From Periplaneta americana (Eukaryota; Arthropoda; Insecta; Blattodea; Blattidae), in NCBI RefSeq assembly GCF_040183065.1, contig NC_091132.1, positions 161,160,602-161,224,601 on the forward strand: 64,000 nt of DNA, given 5' to 3'. The notes under the pieces were generated by a model, which saw nothing but the letters and a program-made list of their open reading frames with translations, searched no databases and was not told the origin of the DNA. Shown piece after piece: positions 1 to 11,900 of the stretch (its first letter is position 1; the number at the start of each line of letters is the position of its first letter). A program made the translations under genes and the position numbers.

Positions 1-1
1 T

Positions 2-325
2 AGTCACAAAAATTTCAACAGACTTTTAAAGAAAGAAAGAGTTATAATAGAACGTTGCTTTGGTCAACTTAAAAGGAGGTTTCCTATTCTACAATACGTC
101 TGCAGAGTTGCTCCCTCTAACGTTCCAACCATCATTGTTTGTTGCTTTGTGTTGCACAATGTGGCGAAGTATCTACATGATGATGACTTTACAGACGATA
201 CACAGGATTTAAATGAAGGTGACAGTGATGAAGAGCAAGAGGAATGTAGCACTGAAAGGGAAATTTTAATGAGAGGACGTGAGGAAAGGGAACAAATTGC
301 AACTCTAATAGGAAATGAACTTTAA
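2..325 (+). CDS. HARBI1-type transposase, C-terminal 107 residues
   Basis: The frame is open from the window edge to TAA at 323-325. It contains IIERCFGQLKRRFP, which carries the last acidic residue of the DDE nuclease, then CCFVLHNVAKYL, the Cys/His segment typical of HARBI1-family proteins, and an acidic tail rich in D and E. The family cuts and joins DNA at Harbinger termini and normally needs a partner DNA-binding protein; a candidate partner lies at 3476-4648 on the other strand. Only the end of the protein is present, so integrity cannot be judged. It resembles the corresponding part of the transposase at 62766-63884 in motif order but not closely in sequence, so the two belong to different Harbinger families. 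Confidence 0.8.
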   Translation, partial: SHKNFNRLLKKERVIIERCFGQLKRRFPILQYVCRVAPSNVPTIIVCCFVLHNVAKYLHDDDFTDDTQDLNEGDSDEEQEECSTEREILMRGREEREQIATLIGNEL

Positions 326-908
326 ATGTGTTCACTGAACTGCACTGCACTGATACCGTTACTACGTATTTCACTGATGTAATCTCTGTGCACAAAATTA
401 ACGTAGAAACTTAAAATATCACTGTTTCTCATACTCGTAATATATTTAATATAAAATACTGTATTATAGACACTGTTAATACACAATACATATGTTAGAA
501 CGAATTTAGATTTACGTAAAATAATAACTGTTTAACACTGTGTTGTAGTTAGTAATATATTACACCAGTACTGATATAGATGTGGACATGTAATCTGATA
601 TGTTACAACATATATTACGAGAAACACAATTATAAAAATAAACTTGAAATATCACTGTGTGGAGAATAGTACACTGTTATAATATCGATGTAATGTCACT
701 GCATACAAATTAGCGTAGGAACTTAAAATATGACTCTTTCTCACACTTGCAACATATTTAATATAAAAAAACTGTATTATAGACACTGTTAATACACAAT
801 ATACGTAGATATTAGAAGGAATTGAGATTCACGTAAAATAATAACTGTTTATCACTGAGTTGTAGTTAGTAATATAGTATACTGGTACTGATTTAGTTGT
901 AGACTGTA
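326..908. repeat. AT-rich tandem repeat, period about 310 bases
   Basis: Two diverged copies of one unit can be lined up, starting near 378 and 690. Shared anchors are AACTTAAAATAT, GTATTATAGACACTGTTAATAC and AACTGTTTAACACTG-type blocks. The same unit resumes at about 3030 after the LINE insertion. No coding potential is seen. It appears to be the spacer between the two Harbinger genes. Confidence 0.65.
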
Positions 909-3029
909 CTTAAGCTTACTTACAAACTTACAAATGGCTTTTAAGGAACCCGAAGGTTCATTGCCGCCCTCACATAAGCCCGCCATCGGTCCCTATCCTG
1001 TGCAAGATTAAGCCAGTCCCTATCATCATATCCCACCTCCCTCAAATCCATTTTAATATTATCCTCCCATCTACGTCTCGGCCTCCCTAAAGGTCTTTTT
1101 CCCTCCGGTCTCCCAACTAACACTCTATATGCATTTCTGGATTCGCCCATACGTGCTACATGCCCTGCCCATCTCAAACGTCTGGATTTCATGTTCCTAA
1201 TTATGTCAGGTGAAGAATACAATGCGTGCAGTTCTGTGTTGTGTAACTTTCTCCATTCTCCTGTAACTTCATCCCGCTTAGCCCCAAATATTTTCCTAAG
1301 CACCTTATTCTCAAACACCCTTAACCTATGTTCCTCTCTCAGAGTGAGAGTCCAAGTTTCACAGCCATATAGAAGAACCGGTAATATAACTGTTTTATAA
1401 ATTCTAACTTTCAAATTTTTGGAGAGCAGACTGGATGATAAGAGCTTCTCAACCGAATAATAACACGCATTTCCCATATTTATTCTGCGTTTAATTTCCT
1501 CCCGAGTGTCATTTATATTTGTTACTGTTGCTCCAAGATATTTGAATTTTTCTACCTCTTCGAAGGATAAATCTCCAATATTTATATTTCCATTTCGTAC
1601 AATATTCCCGTCACGAGACATAATCATATACTTTATCTTTTCGGGATTTACTTCCAAACCGATCGCTTTACTTGTTTCAAGTAAAATTTCCGTGTTTTCC
1701 CTAACCGTTTGTGTATTTTATCCTAACATATTCACGTCATCCGCATAGACAAGAAGCTGATGTAGCCCGTTCAATTCCAAACCCTGCCTGTTATCCTGAA
1801 CTTTCCTAATGGCATATTCTAAAGCGAAGTTAAAAAGTAAAGGTGATAGTGCATCTCCCTGCTTTAGCCCGCAGTGAATTGGAAAAGGATCAGATAGAAA
1901 CTGACCTATACGGACTCTGCTGTATGTTTCACTGAGACACATTTTAATTAATCGAACTAGTTTCTTGGGAATACCAAATTCAATAAGAATATCATATAAT
2001 ACTTCCCTCTTAACCGAGTCATATGCCTTTTTGAAATCTATGAATAACTGATGTACTGTACCCTTATACTCCCATTTTTTCTCTATTATCTGCCGAATAC
2101 AAAAAATCTGATCAATAGTCGATCTATTACGCCAGAAAACCGCACTGATGATCCCCAATAATTTCATCTACGTACGGAGTTAATCTCCTCAAAAGAATAT
2201 TGGACAAAATTTTGTACGACGTCAACAAAAGTGATATTCCTCGAAAGTTACCACAGTTGGTTTTGTCCCCCTTTTTAAAAATAGGTACAATTATGGACTC
2301 CTTCCATTGATCTGGTACAATTTCCTTTTCCCAAATAGCAAGTACAAGTTTATAAATTTCGCTATATAATGCACTTCCACCCTCTTGTATTAATTCTGCT
2401 GGAATTTGATCGATACCTGGAGACTTGTACTTTTTCAGATTTTCTATCGCAATTTCGACTTCTGAAAGCGTGGGTTCGGGTATAAATGGCTCAGCAGTTT
2501 GTATTTCAATATCGTCCCGATCATTTCTATTTGGCCTATGTACATTTAGTAGTTGCGCAAAATAGTTTTTCCATCTGTTTAGGATAGATGGAGAGTCTGC
2601 AAGCAAGTCACCATTCTCATCTTTGATCACGTTTACCCTTGGCTGATATCCGTTCTTAAATTCCTTTATACCCTTATATAAATCTCGAATGTTTTTATTC
2701 TTACTATTTGTTTCTACCTCATTCAGTTTTTCCTTCAAGTAACCTCTCTTTTTATTCCTAAGTGTACGACTTGCTTCCCGTCTTTCATTGAAATAATTAT
2801 CTCTCTTCTCCTCAACTGGATCCTGTAAGAATTTCAATTTTGCCTGTTTCCTTCTTTCTACTACCATGCAACAATCTTCATCAAACCACGGTTTCTTTTT
2901 CTTAGTTTCATAATAACCTATGCTCTGCTCAGCTGCAATTTTGATACTATCTCTGATATTTTCCCACACGCTATTAACATCTAATTCTTTCTCAACTTCG
3001 TCGGAACTTTCTAAAGTGGCAAACCTATT
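909..3029 (-). mobile_element. LINE (non-LTR retrotransposon), 5'-truncated, with 6-bp target duplication
   Basis: Read on -, the element encodes the linker and reverse transcriptase of a non-LTR retrotransposon. In order come the WFDEDCC linker, FKKGDKTNCGNFRGISLL, the [11 protein letters not shown] motif, [14 protein letters not shown], the [12 protein letters not shown] catalytic box, and a C-terminal part ending LRWAGHVARMG and AMNLRVP. Flanks carry ACTGTA at 903-908 and 3030-3035, and the neighbouring tandem repeat supplies an uninterrupted version of the site. The endonuclease is missing, so the copy is 5'-truncated. The frame is broken by one shift near 2130-2165 and a stop just after the YADD box. 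The 3' tail has TAAG-like repeats. Related copies lie at 16108, 27101 and 33555. I did not assign a clade. Confidence 0.85.
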
Positions 3030-3475
3030 ACTGTAACCTGACTATAACATATTTAACGAGAAACACAATTAAAAAAATAAACTTGAAAATATATGTGTGG
3101 TGAATATTACACTGTTATAATATCGATGTACTGTCACTTCACACAAATTAGCGCAGGAACTTAAAATATGACTGTTTCTCACACTTGCAACATATTTAAT
3201 ATAAAAAATAATAACTGTTTATCACTGAGTTATAGTTAGTAATACAGTATACTGGTACTGATATAGTTGTAGACTGTAACCTGACTGTAACATATTTAAC
3301 GAGAAACACAATTAAAAAAATAAACTTGAAAATATCGCTGTGTGGTGAATATTACACTGTTATAACACTCAATTACTGTAGGAAATTGTGATTTCTCTCA
3401 AAGCAAGATTGTAAACGTAAATAGGTACAGTACTGCTGAATTTCTTCTTTATAGTCTACTTGTAGATTTCTATTT
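3030..3475. repeat. Continuation of the AT-rich tandem repeat
   Basis: The repeat unit seen before the LINE resumes here, with a further partial copy from about 3280. The block reading GTAACCTGACTGTAACATAT occurs twice, near 3036 and 3274. Nothing coding is seen. Confidence 0.6.
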
Positions 3476-4648
3476 CTACAAGATGGTGTATATTTTGGCA
3501 CTTTCATCCTTGGACCTATCTTCCTGCGGTTGCTTGGCTTCCTCGCTAATCTTCTGGTTAAGAATGTCTATTATCATGCGTTCCTTCTCTGTTTGAATTC
3601 TTGTCAGTTTTAACTGCTCCAACAATACAAGCCTGTGTAAATCATTAGTGCTGAGTATTTTTGTTTCCTCTGTTTCTGGTAAATTTAATTTAGGTTTTTT
3701 TGTGGGTAGCGGTCTGGTAAATGAAACCTCGCTGGGCATTGGTGACGATGACCTTGTATCTAGAGGTACAAGAGGATGATTTGTAGCACCTGCAAACAGA
3801 GATGTGAAAAAAATGTAAGAATGAAATAAAACTTCATATTGATGTTAAATTATATTGCAGTGCTATGTTTCAATAAAATATGTGATTAGCTGTTTCAGAA
3901 TTCAAATTCTAATTGCTAGTCTTAATTTCACTTAAACCAACAGACGTAAAATTGCAAAAAAGTGGTTCCCTATTGCATAATTACTTCCAATTAGCCCTTT
4001 TCAATAAATACAACTTTCGCAACAGAATAACTGTAATTAAAATTACCTGGTAATTTTAAAGATCTAAACTCAGTGTTTGATGAGGGAGAAGAAGAAGAAG
4101 AAGAAGTGGATGGACAAGGCCCCACACTTACAGCTCCTGAAAACAAATTAAAAAATATAAGTAGACTTACCGGCATGTAATTTTAATTTAAAATGTAATT
4201 TTGACTTTAAATACACATGCGTTTAATATATAGATTACAAAATAATTACATCAACGATTAAAAAACCATGGTAATAGATGGTATACATTTACCTGGAATT
4301 TTGCTGATTACAGGATTTGTGTCACCTTGTAGCAGAGTGAATAGTTCTTTCTCCCAAGTATTCAAAATTATTGGCTTGTTTCCTGTTCTATTCTTGTCGG
4401 TTTTCTTCTTGAGACTTGTTTTCATGTGATTAATTTTTTTTTAGTAGTTGCCTAGAATTTATTGGCGTGCCGAAATTTTCTTCGAATAATTTTATCATAT
4501 CCTTAATTGCTGCCTCCTTTTTCCTTTTCATTTCCGGAACTTGTGATTTTTCTAATATTTCTGGATACTTTCCTAAAGTTGTCGCTAGAAATATCATTGT
4601 ATTTTCAAGAGGGACAGAGCTACCGTCGTCTGAATCAGAAGACTCCAT
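3476..4648 (-). CDS. Harbinger partner protein (likely Myb/SANT-type DNA-binding), three exons
   Basis: Exons are 4648-4293, 4136-4047 and 3789-3476. Every junction has GT/AG signals and all introns are phase 1, giving glycine codons at both joins (CCA-G/GA-GCT and CCA-G/GT-GCT). Exon 1 starts MESSDSDDGSSVPLEN; exon 2 encodes a serine-rich stretch; exon 3 ends SAKIYTIL. The C-terminal helix rich in E, K, Q and L, with KERMIIDILNQ, is typical of the tail of Myb/SANT or MADF-like partner proteins in Harbinger elements; the domain call is inference because the helix-turn-helix part is not clearly recognisable. Exon 1 holds a run of nine A bases near 4432-4440; in the present frame it leads to a stop, while eight would read into the downstream open part, so this copy looks frameshifted. 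Confidence 0.6.
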
Positions 4649-4922
4649 TTTAAAAACACAGAATCCCTACTCAGTACTGACGGAAGTGACCATGGTTTAT
4701 TAGCATCAGAACGAAAGTTGCTGTGCTATCGAGAGGCTTACCATTGCAGCTTATCGTTTTCCTTTATGAAACCGAATGCTCGTTATCAGTTGACAAAGAG
4801 CGCCGACAAATACACAGTAGTGAAACACGAAACGCCAAACAATATACATGACACATTCAGGAGCACATGCTCCTGTCTTAGAAGCAGAAGGTCAAAGGAT
4901 AAGGTAAAGGTTATTCTTACAA
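4649..4922. other. Harbinger 5' flank of the partner gene; nothing further seen
   Basis: AT-rich to mixed sequence between the partner gene start and the subterminal repeats. It probably contains the promoter of the - strand gene. I see no coding or RNA feature in it. Confidence 0.4.
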
Positions 4923-5021
4923 TTCGAAGCATATGCTTATACTTCAACCTTTTGCTTCGAAGCACATCCTTGTACTTCAACATCTTGCTTCGAAGGAAAT
5001 CCTTCAATTTTATTCTTATGG
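4923..5021. repeat. Three 33-base subterminal direct repeats
   Basis: Units begin with TTCGAAG at 4923, 4956 and 4989. Each continues with a purine- or T-rich segment and a CTTCAA block. Spacing is exactly 33 bases. Subterminal direct repeats next to a terminus commonly serve as transposase or partner-protein sites in DNA transposons; that role is inferred here. Confidence 0.65.
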
Positions 5022-5042
5022 GCCAATATACTCGATGTTATG

Positions 5043-5113
5043 GAACACGGCCGACTTGATGCTCCCTTCGCTTTCAAAGATGGAGCGAAGCTAGGATCAA
5101 ATCGGCCGTGTGT
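5043..5113. repeat. Imperfect 71-base hairpin with CACGGCCGA arms
   Basis: The left arm begins ACACGGCCGACTTGAT and the right arm ends GATCAAATCGGCCGTGT. TTCGCT and AGCGAA also pair in the middle. The outer arm contains GAACACGGCCG, a motif seen again upstream of gene C at 37759. It could be a small foldback element or duplicated promoter sequence. Confidence 0.5.
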
Positions 5114-5484
5114 GTAACTACATTATGACAACCGTTGCAGCAGTGTTATCAATTTAGCAACTTTGTCACTAGATCTGGCTACTTTTAACAATTTTCAGGG
5201 ACAAAATCAATACCAACTTTTAATTCTGAACTGCATAAATATAACGTAACTAGTTTCGTGGTGTCAATACTGTCAGTATGACTTCTGGACTTTCTCATGG
5301 CCCTCGACTTATACTTTTGCCTTTTTTACCCAAATGTTTGCATAAACTACTTTGACTAAAGGGTTTTAACAAAAATAAATTTTGTCACACGCTTCACAGA
5401 ATGACATAACTGAATTTAGGGACTTGACTTTGGAGGAGTTTCGTTCATTCCTGGTGTGTTTTATTTTGCTACACTTTCCACATC

Positions 5485-5487
<3 letters not shown>
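5114..5487. other. Intergenic, no feature seen
   Basis: Mixed AT-rich sequence between the Harbinger end and a TA microsatellite. No open frame with recognisable motifs on either strand. Confidence 0.4.

Positions 5488-5545
<58 letters not shown>
5488..5545. repeat. (TA)n microsatellite
   Basis: About 58 bases of uninterrupted TA dinucleotides. Confidence 0.95.
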
Positions 5546-5547
<2 letters not shown>

Positions 5548-5564
5548 GTTATGGTAACAACATG

Positions 5565-5642
5565 GAGTCAGGCCACAAAGGGAAAAACACTGGAGGAGGG
5601 ATTCGATCCGGTGCTCTGGAACGAACTTCGGCGTAGGCTATA
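5565..5642 (+). mobile_element. SINE-like fragment, same family as 20630-20775
   Basis: The stretch from CACAAAGGGAAAAACACT through GATTCGATCCGGTG to ACTTCGGCGTAG lines up with 20633-20695. It stops just where the tRNA-like head begins in the other copy, so it is truncated. Confidence 0.5.
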
Positions 5643-5756
5643 TAATATATGGTGGTACTATTATTTTGGAACTGTTATTTGGAACCTAGTATTTTCTTGG
5701 AACTGGAACAGTTGGAACTGTTACGAGAAAATAACAACTTTTTCCACATCTAGTCC

Positions 5757-5767
5757 GAACACGTCCG
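5757..5767 (+). promoter_or_regulatory. GAACACG(G/T)CCG motif upstream of gene A
   Basis: GAACACGTCCG lies 151 bases before the gene A start codon. The same motif, with G or T at one place, occurs upstream of B (22718) and C (37759). Its shared placement suggests promoter or 5' leader sequence; function is inferred only from conservation. Confidence 0.35.
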
Positions 5768-5813
5768 TCTGAAAAAACTTCGTTAAGTATCTAGTCAGCC
5801 CTGACCACCTTCT

Positions 5814-5860
5814 ATCGCAACGATCAAAGAGTATCAATATTATAACTCTTTAGTTACGAT
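5814..5860. promoter_or_regulatory. Conserved dyad upstream of gene A
   Basis: AAAGAGT (5826-5832) pairs perfectly with ACTCTTT (5845-5851) around a 12-base AT-rich centre. An outer arm ATCGCAAC (5814-5821) pairs with GTTACGAT (5853-5860) with one mismatch. It lies 57 bases before the start codon. Equivalent dyads precede genes B and C. It could be a protein-binding palindrome or a leader RNA hairpin. Confidence 0.55.
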
Positions 5861-5917
5861 TAATTAGGGTAGAACGTGCAACAATTAAACGACTGTTATG
5901 CGTTGGCCTACGCAAAG

Positions 5918-8900
5918 ATGTCTTGTTACTCTGAACAATATGTGGACCAGGGACATGCTCTTACAAATGAGGTGAAAATTGATGAAGATCCGATGCCAAT
6001 TTCGTTCCTCATGGTGAAACGTGAACCAGAGGTGAGTGGAACGCAAGGGATGCACTCTGTGTTCTTCCAGTGCTTATTTTGTATTTTTGATTATCACAGC
6101 TACTATCTCTTTATAATATTACTTCCATTGCTTGTCAGTGTGTGATAGAGATAGAAGAAATTTGATGACAATATATTTTTTATTTGTCATGTTGTAGCAA
6201 AGCCTAATGTTGAACTGTTATTTAGTTTTATATTTCAAATTTAAAAACGAAGTTACAGTTATACCTTATTCTTAATCGTTGCTAAGCTACACATTCCCGC
6301 AATGTAGATTTTTGATATTATCCTTAAGGACACAAATTCATTTTTTTTTCTCTTTGTTTGTCTAAGTCTCAAAATCATTTTTCGGTTTCAATTGATAAGC
6401 CAAGCATAGAAAAGGGGGTTAGGGATGTTAGAATCAGTAAGGTAGCGATGTTTGGGAATATTTTCTTTTGTGCAGTAGTTCAATGAAACAAAAGCAAGCA
6501 ATGGTGGTTTTTCAATAGCTTCCCTTCATACACAAGGGATTTGTAGCCTTCGAGTGTAGTCAAACAAAAAATATTATGTGCTGACACCAGAACAATCCAG
6601 AGTCTTATTGTTTTTTACGCTACTACGCAAATATTGTTGTTAATCTAAACAATGTTGAAACTGCTACAATATAATGCACAGTAGTAGCCTATATTATATG
6701 CAGTAATGGCCAAAATATTAAATAACTTATGCACAGTTAACTTTGCGTATTCCTCGTCACAGACGTTAGTGACATATATAATATGTTTTTGCATCAAAAT
6801 ATGCATGTGCATATAAATCCTGGGCTTATTCATCATAATGTATAGCACAAGCTGCGACTTATAATTTATTATTCTGTGCCATACTGTCACATAGGGAACA
6901 ACTTGCAAAGTTAAAAGTCATCTTTTAACCCCTGTAATCAATTGCTCTTTTAAGACATCTGTTTGTACTGCAGGAACGAAATTTCTTGGATCATCACGTG
7001 ACTGGCATAAAAGAGGAATATGAGGACCAGAGCTCTGATCTCTTATCAGAGATAAAATGTGAGGAAGATCCCGTGCCAATTTCGTTCCCTATGGTTAAAC
7101 TCGAACAAGAGGTGAGTGCAGCACAAGGAATGCACTGTGTTCTACTTCCGGTGTTTATCTTTATTTTGATTGTTACAGATACTTCCTCTTTAGAACAGTA
7201 TTAGCAGTGCATTTTACTTTATGATAGAGACAGAAAAACACTTTTCACTATTTATTGTTATAAGATATGTCATGTTGTAGGGAACTAATTCTGGAGTGTT
7301 ATCTCTGTTTGTTTTAGATAAGAAAACGGAATTGCTTGTATGCATATTCTTAATCGTTTCCAAGCTACACATTCCCCCCAGTGCATTTGAGGACAATGCC
7401 TTTTTTTGTCTTATCTGTTTCTTTGTGTAAAATTCTTAATACATTTTACCGTTTACAAACATTAGATTTTGTTTCAGATGTATGTACATAAATTATCTCG
7501 TGGTTTCATTTTTTTTTAACCTTTTGTTTGTAAGTATTTACGTATTTGCAATGTATCTTATGTAGAATATTATCTCACGCATAGAGAGAAGATATTTTGT
7601 AATTTTTTTTTTAAGACTTATAATTGATTTTGAGTGGATTGCAGAATAGGTTCTAAATTTTGCAAAATGTTCTGATATATACATGCAGATACAGCGTACA
7701 TGATACTGTTGTATATTTTATTTACTCTTAATCTGTCAGTGAACTGCATTTAATTTTAGTACAGGTAGAGAAACGTAAAATTAGAGACCTTATTTTGCCA
7801 ATTTTTAAATTACTAGAACTAAACATTGTATTTGAATTTCCTTTACTTGTTATGACTAGACTACAACTTAGTTGAAATTCTCTGGAAATTGATGAAGTTC
7901 ACAAAAGTGTTCAACGAATTTTCTAACGAATTTTTTTCTCTACGATATAATATTCAGTATTGGCATAGCAAAGGGATCTTTGTGTACTGGAGCTTTAGTA
8001 TAATTGTATACTTAATGATGTTGCCTGGCAGAATTTATGGAGCAAAACTTGAAGAAAATGTAATGAGCATAGTAGTACTATAGAAAGCGAACTCAACCGA
8101 ATCATTATATACCTGGTAATATAAAAATTTGAAGTCATGCAATGACTTGGTACTAGACATTGTCAGAAAAATGGGGATTGTACCAATTTCGTTCAAAAGT
8201 GTGGAGTTGCAATTAACATGTCTGACCGTGAGCCTAGCAAATCGGTGTCCAGATACAGGTTGGGACAAGTTACTAGTTTGAAGTTTTTCAGGTATTACCC
8301 CTTAACCCATTGTGAGAAAATGCTGGTTAACTTTCGGCACTGAACCATAGACACATTTCGCTGGCATTACTACCTTCACTTCACTGAGACGCAGGATAAC
8401 CATTACAGTTGTTAAATTGTTGTAAACCACTTACAAAATCCACCAAATTCGTGACTAGAAAATATTTAATTATTCGTTCATAGAAAATTTCTTCTGTTGT
8501 AAGTGGTTAAATAGTTACTCTATAACAGCCATTTTCTACCAGCTTGGCTGTGCATACTCAATTGATCCATTGGTGTGCGACAGAATCTCAAATATGGCAC
8601 AAGTCAACATTCAGTGAACAAAGTGTGGGTGTGTAAGCAACAGAGAAGAGAATGACAGATTGGCATCTAGATTAGCCAGAATAGTAAAGTGCCAACCTTA
8701 AAATCTATCCTATTTTACTTGTTTTCATAAACAGAAATGTTTCCTGGATTAGATATCTTATCAAAACATGTAGTAATATTGTATCATGTCGTATCTTGTA
8801 AATATAAAATTAGGAGAACATTCATAATACTGTATGTTTGACACTCATATTACAGTGGAAGAATTTTCTCTCATTAAATTTTGCATTTCTACCATAAACC

Positions 8901-11900
8901 TAAAAATAACAAATAAAAAAGAAGTTGTGTTAGTTCAGTTTGTGAATAATATGTATTTTGATTCTCTTCTCAACATCTTTTGCGCTTTTTCACCATTCAG
9001 AATATTATCATTCCTCCGTATGTTGACTAAAAATAAGCCATATAAAATTTAAAATATTTTATTTTATATATTAATGCATATACATTTATCTTATTTAATT
9101 GTATTTCACTTCCCCTTCTGCTTGGAGAAAACAGCTTTAGATTACATGACTGCGCTACAGGATTTTAAATTACACATTTTTGTACCACATGTTGAAAAAT
9201 TTTCAAAATCGCAGATCGACAAGGAAATGAATTGCCTCACGAAAAATTTCCCCAAGAATTGTCCTCCATTTGCTAAAATTCTACTAGGCGTAATACAATT
9301 TAAATGCAGTTCTATGGTATCTAAATTCGATGCACTTTTGTTAATGTAAATTGTGCTATCTTTTTTTTATTATTTGCTCTGTATTAGGAAGAGCAGAGTG
9401 ACTCGGACGCAGTGAAAGAGGACCCAGGAGTGGAAGTAACACCAGAGGACAACGAGGTTTTGACGGAAAGGTGAGTGTGGTGTGCGAGTCTTCACGTAGA
9501 GTTCATTGTGTTTGAAGTGTGTGTTAGCTTGACTGTTTAGAAGGAGTTTCAGAAGAACTGTCTCTCTGAGTCATCCAGCAATAATCAGTCATCACATTCA
9601 CACTGCACTTCCCTTGTATCTGGTTGCCATAATGTACTGTTAAAACCTTTGTTCATGTTCTTCAGTAAAAATGCGTAGATTTTTAGAAAAGTAATATGAT
9701 GGACATGCATGCAAGTAGTGCACCTTTACAATCATATTCCAGCCCCGGGTATTGAAGCCCTCCAACTTAATATTTACAGTTTGTTTATAATTAAAGTCTT
9801 TATGTTTCCCTAGAAAATTATGTACTACGGTACTACTTTGAGTCCATTCCAAGCATTCTTCTGCAGAGCATTAATCACAGTTGCAAAGTAACTATGTAAC
9901 ATTATTTTGCCTGTTTTATTTAATTATTTATATATTTATCCATTTACTCTTTGATTGATTTATTATTTATTAAGCCATCAACATTACTTAAAAATTGGAA
10001 TATTTCTGATATGATTTTAATATTTTATGACTGTTTGCTTACAGATTAAGAGTATCTCATGCTATATAAAATAGCAAATTCTTCTAGGCAAAAATATAAT
10101 TTATTTTACTTGAATTGTATAGTGTGACGAAACATTGGAACAATGAACCATATACTGGCACGTGAATACATATATACCCGACCCTACTAATCTATACTCA
10201 ACTATAATTTGTTGGTGAACGTGCGGCTTCTGTAGTTATTACTTCTTTGAACAAATGGCGAAGATAAAAGTCGGTGCTGTAAATCGTACTGGACAAAATA
10301 ATACCCGCATTATAGAAATCAATATTTCATTCCCACTCTGCTGATTGCAAAACTACACTAGGTTTAGCGTGAAACCGCTGATATTGTCAGCTATGATAAT
10401 AATTTCTGCTTGAACTACGTCATTCTCCCAGACACTTTATAAGCGCCCCAATAATGGTGCAGCCTTTTGAGACTGAAGGATAGTGTTTCCAAAGTTGTAT
10501 GTTTTTTGCGTATCTTTGCTTCTGACATACTGTGAGTGAAATATTCGCTTACATGATCATATAGTCGTAGCTCAAATGTCTTTGAAAGTCAGTGTACAAA
10601 CTGAACAACAAGGAAAGCTAATTACTTCCTAAGCTTTTACTTAATTGCTTGTTTGTTGCAATTGCAATGTTAAGACAAGTTTTCTTATATCACAGGGGTA
10701 CATTTTTCTCACTTGAAAGACCTCCTGCGGACGCTTCATATTTAACGATTATCTTTGGATATAACTTTCTCAATATCATGCAATATTACGTTAGCAGTTG
10801 CAGTCCATAAAACTGAACATAAATAAATTATTGTCTGTCAATCGAATTTTATTATGTTTCGTGTAAGAAAAATTTGGTTACAGCTATATAATACTGCTAG
10901 ACAATTGGGATTCGAACCCGGACCACCCTCTTTCGCTGCCAGACGCGCAACCGTTTATTTCTTATAAATAACTTGAAATAACAACATCCGCGTATGAGAT
11001 GAAAGCTACTTGTCAGGCATTATGCTGTCAATAGGAGAGTATTCAAGTCTTAAATTTGCTACAGACATTTCAAATATTTCTCTCAATTGAATCAATTAAT
11101 GCTTTTATATCTTTGAGTACGAGAATACTTATCATTTTAAGCGCAAAAATAATTATTTAATAAGCTTATAATTTTGTACAATTGTAAATTACATTGTTGC
11201 AGAGCTCTGAAAGCATTGTTTCTAGTTTAACTTACGCAACACAACAAATAGCAAGTTATAGATAAGACCAATTCAAATTTTCTCATGATGGCGCTTGCAA
11301 CGAAATGGAATCAGTAATGTTCCACTGTTTATTTTCCTAATTTTAAATTGATAAAATTAAAAACTATAAAGATTATATATATCACAATACTAAGAGCTAC
11401 AAAAAGATACTGTGCATTTGCAATCCCTAATTTCGAAATAATCGCATAATTTAGCCCACTCAAAGACGGGGGAATTTGAGCAGAGAGGTTTATTAAAAAA
11501 AAAAACCTGACAAGAGGTTACTGACGTTGTGTAATCCTTATTAAGTTGATTGCACAGGTAAAATCTAAATAGTTGAAATATTATGATACTTCTTGTGTTA
11601 CTCATAAATTAATTACAAGCTTGTAACTTTAATCGTATTGCTCCTTCTCATGAAATAGGTTGTTTTTTTTAATATTCTATAATTGAATGTATATTTGCTG
11701 CGACTATTTCGTAGACTGATAGTACATTTACTTCAGGATTGCAGCTACGAATGAGAGGACTGTATCATCGGAATTGGACAGTTTTTCTCTTGAAGAGAAC
11801 GAGACTGTATGCGAGATTCCCAAGAATTCAGATTCCACAGGAAAAGCTGTGCGGAAGCGTGAAGGTGAGAAGCAATTGGAATTAGAATCGTCTAAAAAGT

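Larger units (their letters stand above)
1..5024. mobile_element. PIF/Harbinger DNA transposon, 3' part; left end outside window
   Basis: The segment holds the tail of a HARBI1-type transposase on + (2-325) and a three-exon partner gene on - (3476-4648). That convergent pair is the usual two-gene layout of PIF/Harbinger elements. Between them lies an AT-rich tandem repeat split by a LINE (909-3029). The right edge is placed at 5024 because the - strand there starts GGCCCATAAG, a Harbinger-like terminus, preceded by three 33-base subterminal repeats. The matching left terminus is not in the window, so the boundary and the target duplication could not be confirmed. Confidence 0.7.

Noticed and set aside
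4718-5059. 113-codon + strand frame opposite the Harbinger subterminal region
   Set aside because: It is made of the 33-base repeats and flank; the repetitive peptide has no family likeness.
9074-9349. 91-codon open frame in gene A intron 2
   Set aside because: The block B equivalent is interrupted by indels, and no domain or codon pattern supports coding.
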